NCBI GenBank assembly: GCA_016937975.1 | Contig: JAFGVN010000026.1 | Coordinates: 1 to 64,000, forward strand | Length of the DNA stretch: 64,000 nucleotides | Origin: Clostridia bacterium | GTDB taxonomy: Bacteria > Bacillota > Clostridia > Peptostreptococcales > Acidaminobacteraceae | Direction: 5' to 3' | Shown here: positions 57,610-64,000 of the stretch, piece by piece | How the letters are laid out: each line of letters begins with the position of its first letter | How positions within the stretch are numbered: position 1 is the stretch's first letter | Notes under the pieces: generated by a model | Told to the model about the DNA's origin: nothing | What the model saw: only the letters and a program-made list of their open reading frames with translations | The model's database searches: none | Made by a program: the position numbers and the translations under genes

Positions 57610-58017
57610 ATGAAATTTCAATGGGAAGAAAACCTGGTGTTAGGTATTACCCAAATCGATAAAGAGCATATGGAATTGGTACAGCAAGCCAACAAACTGT
57701 TCGATGCCTTAGGTGATCCAGACAAAAGTTCAAAGGAGATTTTAGAGACGTTGAATTTTTTAGCAGGTTATGTGGTGAACCATTTCAATTCTGAGGAAAA
57801 ATTACAATTGAAATATGGTTATCCTATGTTTAACCAGCACAAACGTATCCATGAGGATTTTAAGAAAGAAGTAGCGACTTTAATTCATGATATTGAAATA
57901 AATGGACTGAAAACCTCGCAAAAATTGTCTATTAACAAAATGGTAATTCATTGGTTAAAAAATCATATTGGCGTAGAAGATCGAAAAGTAGCAGAGTATA
58001 TAAAGTCAAAACAGTAA
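57610..58017 (+). CDS. Bacteriohaemerythrin
   Basis: A 135-residue single-domain haemerythrin with a di-iron O2-binding site. The seven expected ligands are all visible: His20, His58, Glu62 (HFNSEE), His77 and His81 (HKRIH), His119 and Asp124 (HIGVED). It can store, deliver or scavenge O2, or sense it. The start follows AGGAGGTG by 6 bases. A second O2-related protein in this window, after the H-NOX receptor; together they suggest an anaerobe that meets oxygen. Confidence 0.94.
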   Translation: MKFQWEENLVLGITQIDKEHMELVQQANKLFDALGDPDKSSKEILETLNFLAGYVVNHFNSEEKLQLKYGYPMFNQHKRIHEDFKKEVATLIHDIEINGLKTSQKLSINKMVIHWLKNHIGVEDRKVAEYIKSKQ

Positions 58018-58021
58018 GTGG

Positions 58022-58048
58022 AGATATCTCTTTGAGATATCTTTCTTC
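58022..58048 (+). terminator. Hairpin after the haemerythrin gene
   Basis: A 9-bp stem AGATATCTC/GAGATATCT with loop TTT, then TTCTTC, a modest T tract. Confidence 0.6.
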
Positions 58049-58182
58049 ATTGAGGACAGTTTATTTACTTTTATAAGTAGTGAAAGTTATAAATTATTAA
58101 ATTCTTGAACTGTGAAAGCAATTCCATAGAGCTTTGTCCATGAATATGTTATGATTGTTAAGAACATAAATTGGAGATGAAA

Positions 58183-60396
58183 ATGGAAATACAAGGTACA
58201 GTTGTTGAAATAATATTTAAAAATGATGAAAATGGTTATACCATTGCTTCCATAGATGACAATATGGAAATGGTCATTGTTGTCGGATATATGCCTTTGA
58301 TAAAAGAAGGTGAATATATGCGATTCATTGGAGAACCTACTTTTCACAAGACCTATGGAGAACAGTTTAAAGTAACGAGTTCCGAAGTCATTGAACCAAA
58401 GGAAGCGACAGGCATTATCAAGTATTTGGGTTCAGGAATCATTAAAGGCATTGGACCCTCATTGGCAGAAAAGATTGTAGAAGTCTTTAAAGAAACTGCT
58501 TTAGATGTGATGCGGTATAATCCTGAAAAATTGTTGGTGATTCCAGGCATTGGAAAGAGTAAACTTGAGCAAATTATGGCTTCTTTTGCTGAACAGAATG
58601 CCATGAGTGAAATCATCATGTTTTTGCAGAAATACAATATCTCTGTTGCATATGCGACTAAGATTTATAATACCTTTAAAGAAAAAACCATAGCCAAAAT
58701 AACTGAAAACCCCTATATACTTGCTGAAGAGGTGAAGGGTATTGGTTTTAAGATGGCTGATGAAATCGCTCATATGATGGGTGTTGAGAATGACAGTCCC
58801 TACAGATTGTTTTCGGGTATCAAGCATGTCTTGAATAGTATTGTAAACAATGGTCATACTTTTGCCTTCGAGCATCAATTGATAATGGAATCTTGTCAAA
58901 ATCTTGAAGTGACAGAAGAGGTGGTCAAACAAGAAATTACGGAATTGATTTTAAAAGGAGATTTGCACAGATCTGAAATAGAAGGTGAAAAAGCCATCTA
59001 TCTTACCAATTACTATAATGCCGAACTGGGTGTGTGTAAAAAACTGTCTCACTTGGCTTATGCACATATTGATATGATCAATGTGGATATGGATAAGGAA
59101 TTGGAGTATTGTCAACAGAACCAAAACATTGAACTCGCTGAAATGCAAAAGCATGCCATAAAAGAAGCTATTAATCATGGGGTTTTAGTGATTACTGGTG
59201 GACCAGGAACAGGTAAGACAACCATTATAAATTCTATCATTGAGATTTTTGAAAGACAAAAATTAAAGGTTCTTTTGGCTGCACCAACGGGAAGAGCTGC
59301 AAAGCGTATGTCAGAAGCCTGTTTGAAGGAATCCAAAACCATTCACAGACTATTGGAATATCAATACAGTGATTCAGGGTATTTGGCTTTTAACAAGAAT
59401 AGTCAGGATCCATTACAAGCGGATCTTATCATTGTAGATGAAGCATCTATGCTGGATATCTTATTAATGTATAGTTTATTGGATGCCATTTCCCATGGGA
59501 CACGAGTTATTTTCGTTGGAGACGTAGACCAATTGCCTGCTGTTGGTGCAGGGAATGTTTTAAGTGACATGATTGACAGTGAAATGATTGAAACGGTGAA
59601 ATTAACTGAAATTTTCAGACAAGCTAAAGAAAGTATGATTGTTATGAATGCTCATAGAATCAATACAGGACAGATGCCAACTTTAAATGAAAAAGATCAA
59701 GATTTCTATTTTATCAAGGCTGGGCGTCCAGAAGAAGTTGTATGGAATATAGTCAATCTATGCAAAGAGAGATTGCCGAATTATTATGGTTTTGATTCTG
59801 TACGAGATATTCAGGTGTTAGCACCTATGAAAAACTCCCCTGTTGGCGTCTTTGCATTAAATCAAGAACTTCAGTTTGTATTAAATCCTGAATCCAAAGA
59901 AAAAAGCGAAAAGAAATTTGGCGACCAAATCTTTAGAGTTGGCGATAAAATTATGCAAATTAAAAATAATTATAATATTAAATGGCAAAAGAAATATGGC
60001 TTTGAAAAGGGGGAAGGTGTCTTTAATGGTGATATTGGTTATATCACTGATATAGATACAAAAAGTAAAACGGTTTCAGTGTTGTTTGATGATGAACGGG
60101 ATGTTATCTATGAATTTAGTCAAATGGATGAGTTGGTTTTATCCTATGCTGTAACTGTGCATAAAAGTCAAGGATCAGAATTTCCAGTCGTTGTTATGCC
60201 TCTTTATAATATACCACCGATGCTTAGAAATAAGAATATTTTATATACTGCCATTACTAGAGCAAAAGCTTTAGTCGTATTGGTAGGAACACTATTTCAA
60301 TTGCAAAGCATGATTGAGAACGTCAGTCAAATCAAGCGTAATTCTGGCTTAAAGATGATGCTTAAAATGGTAAAAGAAGCTTATATTGAAAGATAA
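58183..60396 (+). CDS. recD2: RecD2-type ATP-dependent DNA helicase
   Basis: A 737-residue SF1B 5'-3' helicase of the RecD2/YrrC type, which acts without RecB and RecC in DNA repair. Seen: an N-terminal OB-like domain (EIQGTVVEIIF...), tandem helix-hairpin-helix motifs (GSGIIKGIGPSLAEKIV, LLVIPGIGKSKLEQIM), Walker A ITGGPGTGKTT, Walker B LIIVDEASMLD, and C-terminal VTVHKSQGSEF and LYTAITRAK. The ATG at 58183 fits GGAG 6 bases ahead; two alternative starts overlap that site. Confidence 0.94.
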   Translation: MEIQGTVVEIIFKNDENGYTIASIDDNMEMVIVVGYMPLIKEGEYMRFIGEPTFHKTYGEQFKVTSSEVIEPKEATGIIKYLGSGIIKGIGPSLAEKIVEVFKETALDVMRYNPEKLLVIPGIGKSKLEQIMASFAEQNAMSEIIMFLQKYNISVAYATKIYNTFKEKTIAKITENPYILAEEVKGIGFKMADEIAHMMGVENDSPYRLFSGIKHVLNSIVNNGHTFAFEHQLIMESCQNLEVTEEVVKQEITELILKGDLHRSEIEGEKAIYLTNYYNAELGVCKKLSHLAYAHIDMINVDMDKELEYCQQNQNIELAEMQKHAIKEAINHGVLVITGGPGTGKTTIINSIIEIFERQKLKVLLAAPTGRAAKRMSEACLKESKTIHRLLEYQYSDSGYLAFNKNSQDPLQADLIIVDEASMLDILLMYSLLDAISHGTRVIFVGDVDQLPAVGAGNVLSDMIDSEMIETVKLTEIFRQAKESMIVMNAHRINTGQMPTLNEKDQDFYFIKAGRPEEVVWNIVNLCKERLPNYYGFDSVRDIQVLAPMKNSPVGVFALNQELQFVLNPESKEKSEKKFGDQIFRVGDKIMQIKNNYNIKWQKKYGFEKGEGVFNGDIGYITDIDTKSKTVSVLFDDERDVIYEFSQMDELVLSYAVTVHKSQGSEFPVVVMPLYNIPPMLRNKNILYTAITRAKALVVLVGTLFQLQSMIENVSQIKRNSGLKMMLKMVKEAYIER

Positions 60397-60426
60397 ATCA
60401 CCACATTTGTGTGTGATTTTTTTTTA
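60395..60426 (+). terminator. Terminator after recD2
   Basis: A 7-bp stem AAATCAC/GTGATTT with an 11-base loop and a T run to 60425. Confidence 0.75.
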
Positions 60427-60432
60427 TTGGGG

Positions 60433-60483
60433 TATAATACAAAAGTAATTTAAGGCTGAAATCTCAACTGAGAGGTTTTTTTT
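60433..60483 (+). promoter_or_regulatory. -10-like box plus short hairpin ahead of the STAS operon
   Basis: TATAAT at 60433-60438 with only a weak -35. It is followed 20 bases later by stem AATCTC/GAGGTT (60460-60465 with 60472-60477) and a T run to 60483. It is either a second recD2 terminator or a tiny leader terminator inside the STAS operon's own transcript. Confidence 0.4.
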
Positions 60484-60513
60484 GTAGTTATTTGGATTGT
60501 TTAGGAGGACATC

Positions 60514-60858
60514 ATGGATAAGAGAATTGAAGCTTATTCCCATGAAAATATTCAGGTCATTCAATTCTTGGAAAGACTGACTTATGATGCTATACCCTTT
60601 TATAAGGAAGAATTTTTTAGTGCGATTGTACCTGCTTTTGGTTATGTTCTTGATTTAAGGAAAGTTTCATGGATTGATAGTACCGGTATAGGATTATTGG
60701 TTTCTGGGCTGAAGAGAATTGTTAATGAAGAACAACCGGTATCAGTGATTGTAACCAGTGAATTAATTAGAAAACTCCTTCATATATCCAAATTGGATGA
60801 GTTGTTTTATGTAACAGATGACTTGGATGACGCTTTAAGATATGTAAAGAAAAATTGA
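60514..60858 (+). CDS. STAS-domain anti-anti-sigma-type protein
   Basis: A 114-residue STAS protein, like SpoIIAA or RsbV. The phosphorylatable serine motif is in VLDLRKVSWIDSTGIGLLVSGLKR, with the conserved D-S-T-G-I-G at about 53-58. AGGAGG precedes the ATG. The phosphatase encoded next would dephosphorylate it in a partner-switching pathway. No anti-sigma kinase gene is in view, so the target is unknown. Confidence 0.9.
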   Translation: MDKRIEAYSHENIQVIQFLERLTYDAIPFYKEEFFSAIVPAFGYVLDLRKVSWIDSTGIGLLVSGLKRIVNEEQPVSVIVTSELIRKLLHISKLDELFYVTDDLDDALRYVKKN

Positions 60859-60870
60859 TGAGAGGATAAT

Positions 60871-62280
60871 ATGAAAATTAAAATAACAAATTATTATGAA
60901 ACTCAATCTACTTTGACTTTCTTGTCAGAAGAGAAGGCGTTGGATTATGAAGAACATACGATGGATTTAATACAATCCTATCAACCTATAGGCATTGTTG
61001 TATTGGATCATTTGACCAATCCCTTACCGATTGTTAAACAACTGAATGATATAGGCGTTTTAAACATTATTGTTGCACTGTCCAATGAGCAACTTTATTT
61101 GTCTGAGGCCTTATTGGACTTGGGTATTACGGATCTTATTTGGGATGCCATGCCGAGAAGGTTGGTGATTAAGGTCTTTAACAATGCCGTGAATATGATG
61201 TTTAAGAAATTCGTAGATCACATGAATATAATGTCTGTTATTTCAGACGCCAACGAAAAAATTATTTATGCAAATCCTACATTTTATCATGAGACAGGGT
61301 ATGATGAAAACGATGTCATTGGTAATAAAACAAACATTCTTAAGTCCGGTAAGCATAGCTTAATGTTTTATAATAATATTAAGCATACCTTAAAGGCTGG
61401 TTTTCCATGGGGTGGCATGTTTGTGAACAAAAGAAAAGATCAGTCTATGTTTAAGGAAAAATCCTATATCTTTCCTTTTGATCTCGATGGAACCAATTAT
61501 TATGGTAAGGCAGCTTTTAACGTCACTTTGGAAGAGAATATTGCGACTGAAAATAGACAAGCCCTTGAACTGGCTCGAATAATTCAACAGTCATTGCTTC
61601 CAGATGAAGTTTATGAAGAAAATATAACCATTCGTACCCGCTATGAACCCCTTGAGCATGTCAGTGGAGATATCTATAATATTTATCCTATTAATGAGGA
61701 TCTGTATGCTGTATTTTTGGCAGACGTTGTAGGTCATGGTATTGGGAGCTCACTTTTAAGTACCTCCATTATTGCCATTGCCAATGATTTGGTTAAAACA
61801 TATTATATGCCAGATGCGTTTTTAAATCGCTTAAATAACAAAATTATGGAATTATTCAAATCAAACGAGTTGCCACAAACCAGTTATTTTACTGCGATTT
61901 ATATGATTATTGATTTAAAGGAACATAAAGTGCACTATGCAAATTGTGGTCATCCATCCTTTTACTTAAAGGATGCTCATGGTCTTCAAAGTTTGATTAA
62001 AATAAACTTTTTTATTGGTATGTTTCAAAATGCAGCATTTGAATACAATACTTTTTCATATGAATCTGATTGTGAAATATTTTTGCATACAGATGGTTTA
62101 AATGAATTTAACAAAGGTTTAGAAGAAGGGGATATGTTGACTGAAGAACTTACATACTACTATAATTCACATACAGAGAAACCTCTTATTCAACATTTGG
62201 AAGAAAGTATTGTAAAAGCCAACAGAGATAAGTTAATTGATGATGTTACAATGATTCAAATAGATTTAAAAAGGAGCTAA
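60871..62280 (+). CDS. PAS-PP2C (SpoIIE/RsbU-type) protein phosphatase
   Basis: A 469-residue signalling phosphatase. The N-terminal segment (1-110) has a receiver-like outline, with VVLDHL near residue 46, but lacks the acidic cluster, so it is a degenerate receiver or other sensor. A PAS domain follows (about 113-225; ISDANEKIIYANPTFYHETGY). The C-terminal PPM/SpoIIE phosphatase (about 235-469) has metal motifs HVSGDIYN and LADVVGHGIGSS. It would act on the preceding STAS protein, encoded 12 bases upstream. Confidence 0.9.
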   Translation: MKIKITNYYETQSTLTFLSEEKALDYEEHTMDLIQSYQPIGIVVLDHLTNPLPIVKQLNDIGVLNIIVALSNEQLYLSEALLDLGITDLIWDAMPRRLVIKVFNNAVNMMFKKFVDHMNIMSVISDANEKIIYANPTFYHETGYDENDVIGNKTNILKSGKHSLMFYNNIKHTLKAGFPWGGMFVNKRKDQSMFKEKSYIFPFDLDGTNYYGKAAFNVTLEENIATENRQALELARIIQQSLLPDEVYEENITIRTRYEPLEHVSGDIYNIYPINEDLYAVFLADVVGHGIGSSLLSTSIIAIANDLVKTYYMPDAFLNRLNNKIMELFKSNELPQTSYFTAIYMIIDLKEHKVHYANCGHPSFYLKDAHGLQSLIKINFFIGMFQNAAFEYNTFSYESDCEIFLHTDGLNEFNKGLEEGDMLTEELTYYYNSHTEKPLIQHLEESIVKANRDKLIDDVTMIQIDLKRS

Positions 62281-62281
62281 A

Positions 62282-63496
62282 ATGAAAACCTTTATAGCCA
62301 GACAGCCGATGATTGACATCAATGGTGAAATTATTGGATACGAGTTGCTGTTTAGGAACAGTATGGTCAATCAAGCCGAAATTACGGATAATTATACAGC
62401 AACATTAAAAGTAATAAAGGATTTGATTATTAATTTTAATGTAAAGGAAATGTCCAATAATAAAAGAATGTTTATCAATTTTAACGATGAGACTATTTTA
62501 CAGGGCGCACCAGATTTATTTATGCCAGAAACTTTGGTTATAGAATTATTAGAAGACACTTCTGGCAGTGATGAACTTGTTGAAAAGCTCATGGCGTATA
62601 AAGATAAGGGATACCTTATTGCCCTAGATGACTTTTTATTTAAAAAAGGACTGGAAGCATTAATCGCCTTGGCAGATATTATTAAGTTGGATTTTTTTGA
62701 TCATGACCGACAAGCCGTTGTGGAAACCGTCAATTCATTAAAACCTTATAGAAAAATTCTACTGGCGGAAAAAGTTGAAACGGAAGAAGATGTGAATTTT
62801 GCAAAAGCTTTAGGCTGTACGATTTTTCAAGGTTATTTTTTCCAAAAACCAAAGATCTTTGAAGGCAAGGAAGTTGTAACGATGCCGACGGTATACCTGG
62901 AATTGTTAAAAATCCTCAATGAACCGGTAGTGGATTTTGAAGCATTGTCCAGTGTTATTTTGAGAGATTCGAGCTTAACCCTTTCTCTTTTGAAACTGCT
63001 AAATTCTGCAGCCTATTATTCCAATAAAAGAGTGACATCAGTGAAAATTGCATTGATTCGTTTAGGCATCAATGAAAGCAAGAAGCTCATTTTAGTCAAT
63101 ATGCTTAAAAACTTTATTGCAGAAGGAACCCTTGATGAAATCGTGAATATTTCCTTGAAAAGAGCCAAGCAAGCGGAATTACTTTCAGAGAAATTTAATT
63201 TAATCAAACGTAAAGATGAACTTTTTATTGTCGGTCTTTTGTCATTAATCAATATTATCATGAAAAGGCAAATGACGGATATATTAAGTAATGTGCCTTT
63301 AAATGGCGATGTCATAGATGCGTTGTTGGGCAAAGAGAATCAACTGAGCAAGGTCATTGACTTGATCATTTTATATGAAATGGGAGAAATCAATGGTGTA
63401 GAAGTGATTCTCACTCAAAGGAATCTTGATATTGAGACTTTCAATAGAATGTACATTGAAGCCACAATGTGGGCAGATGAGTTGTTAAGAGAGTAA
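62282..63496 (+). CDS. EAL-HDOD signalling protein (YuxH/CdgJ type)
   Basis: A 404-residue protein: EAL-like domain (about 1-200) then HDOD domain (about 205-390). In the EAL part the signature is YELL, Asp-Asp is kept in LIALDDF but the following glycine is Leu, and LLAEKVET and FQGYFFQKP remain. c-di-GMP hydrolysis is doubtful, as in relatives such as YuxH; binding or protein contact is more likely. The gene starts 1 base after the phosphatase stop, so it belongs to the same signalling operon. Vibrio CdgJ, of the same architecture, influences motility; the role here is inferred only. Confidence 0.88.
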   Translation: MKTFIARQPMIDINGEIIGYELLFRNSMVNQAEITDNYTATLKVIKDLIINFNVKEMSNNKRMFINFNDETILQGAPDLFMPETLVIELLEDTSGSDELVEKLMAYKDKGYLIALDDFLFKKGLEALIALADIIKLDFFDHDRQAVVETVNSLKPYRKILLAEKVETEEDVNFAKALGCTIFQGYFFQKPKIFEGKEVVTMPTVYLELLKILNEPVVDFEALSSVILRDSSLTLSLLKLLNSAAYYSNKRVTSVKIALIRLGINESKKLILVNMLKNFIAEGTLDEIVNISLKRAKQAELLSEKFNLIKRKDELFIVGLLSLINIIMKRQMTDILSNVPLNGDVIDALLGKENQLSKVIDLIILYEMGEINGVEVILTQRNLDIETFNRMYIEATMWADELLRE

Positions 63497-63529
63497 ATGC
63501 ACACCCCAAGGTGTGCATTACATTTTTAG
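63497..63529 (+). terminator. Terminator between convergent genes
   Basis: A 9-bp stem ATGCACACC/GGTGTGCAT with loop CCAA, then TACATTTTT. It ends inside the terminal codons of the convergent gene from the right. Confidence 0.75.
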
Positions 63530-64000
63530 ATGCATTTGGTCTAATTTTTCTTTTGCAAGCTGTACATAATCTAATAGAGTAGACTTAATTTGTAACCTAT
63601 CTGTATTCAAAAGATTGATGAGAAGTTTCTCTGAAAAATCTATGGTATCCACCAACACAAGATAGTCTGATTTTTCAGGTTCCAAAAGGTATCTTGAAAT
63701 TGATGCATAAATATAAAGTAATTCTTTGGTCCATACTCTGGCAACATGGTGTGGATCTTCTGTTTCCCAATCCTTATGATTGCCTTTTTCAATTAAAGTG
63801 GTGTAGAAGGCTCTTGTGGATTCTTCAAAGGATAAACCCATACGGAGAATAATAACATCTGAGCCTGGAAAAGCCATCATTTTCATAAGTTCTGGCCATC
63901 TTTCAAACTGCTCTTTTTTAAATCGGTTAATCGCTTCAAAGACACCCGTGAAAACTTTCTTATAGTCCTGATGATGATCTTCATAAAGATGATTTAAGTA
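63518..64000 (-). CDS. Unknown protein, truncated by the window edge
   Basis: A leftward reading frame of at least 160 codons, open to the right edge; the start lies outside the window. An ATG at 63886 is internal, because the frame continues upstream without a stop for another 38 codons to 64000 and lacks a ribosome site there. The visible part is mostly helical and charged (for example EDHHQDYKKVFTGVFEAINRFKKEQFERWPEL, with repeated Glu/Lys), has no membrane segment, and ends LDQMHLKM. No family recognised. Confidence 0.7.
   Translation of the reverse strand, partial: YLNHLYEDHHQDYKKVFTGVFEAINRFKKEQFERWPELMKMMAFPGSDVIILRMGLSFEESTRAFYTTLIEKGNHKDWETEDPHHVARVWTKELLYIYASISRYLLEPEKSDYLVLVDTIDFSEKLLINLLNTDRLQIKSTLLDYVQLAKEKLDQMHLKM

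Noticed and set aside
58501-58932. 143-codon antisense frame inside recD2
   Set aside because: It is opposite the conserved helix-hairpin-helix region of recD2, with no ribosome binding site or recognisable product.
60514-62280. Evidence of sporulation from SpoIIAA/SpoIIE-like genes
   Set aside because: The phosphatase has a PAS sensor and no membrane segments as SpoIIE has, and no SpoIIAB or sigma-F gene follows; it is a general partner-switching pair.

Overview
The window is low-GC, AT-rich DNA with Gram-positive style ribosome binding sites, closely packed operons and many hairpin-plus-T-tract terminators. The gene set points to an anaerobic, motile member of the Clostridia: the order rpmE, tdk, yqhQ, prmC, prfA, tsaC, rpiB, upp, dCMP deaminase, wecA/tagO, wecB, atp operon and the block murA, mbl, flgF, flgG, rod-binding protein, fabZ both resemble Firmicutes backbones. 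The ATP synthase carries an Acetobacterium-type mixed Na+ rotor. Genus cannot be fixed from the sequence. No rRNA, tRNA, CRISPR array, insertion sequence or prophage was seen.

Region 1 (about 1-15,450) is the most distinctive. Two divergent transcription units flank a sigma-54-dependent activator gene. Leftward: lysA, an LD-carboxypeptidase, a penicillin-recognising-fold serine hydrolase, alanine racemase and an M20 amidohydrolase. Rightward: an OppABCDF peptide importer, a cytosolic C39-like papain-fold protein and an M19 dipeptidase. Both units start with an excellent -24/-12 (GG-N10-GC) promoter, and three copies of a TTCCG-N6-CGGAA inverted repeat lie between the activator and oppA. The enzymes together suggest uptake and breakdown of murein-type peptides (D-Ala, diaminopimelate, gamma-D-Glu bonds), with nitrogen and carbon recovered as alanine and lysine. 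I regard this as the best candidate for an undescribed regulated system here.

Region 2 (15,450-31,700) holds housekeeping genes: ribosomal protein L31, a class III aminotransferase, two cation/proton antiporters, thymidine kinase, release factor 1 and its methyltransferase, tRNA threonylcarbamoyl synthesis, pyrimidine salvage, wall-polymer precursor genes, and a two-subunit CoA-transferase behind a 437-base structured leader.

Region 3 (31,700-39,600) is a complete F1Fo ATP synthase operon (atpZ, atpI, a, two different c subunits, b, delta, alpha, gamma, beta, epsilon) closed by five tandem 30-bp terminator units.

Region 4 (39,600-45,100): an H-NOX haem-domain chemoreceptor with the residues of an oxygen-binding pocket, and an OmpR-type two-component system next to an HtrA protease whose promoter carries matching 11-bp direct repeats.

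Region 5 (45,100-64,000): murA, mbl, flagellar rod genes behind a sigma-28-type promoter, fabZ, a patatin-like lipase, phosphoglucomutase, an unknown protein with an AEC transporter, metK under a SAM-I riboswitch, a haemerythrin, recD2, and a three-gene signalling operon (STAS, PAS-PP2C phosphatase, EAL-HDOD). A truncated unknown gene closes the window. The sporulation genes that often lie between murA and mbl in spore formers are absent.
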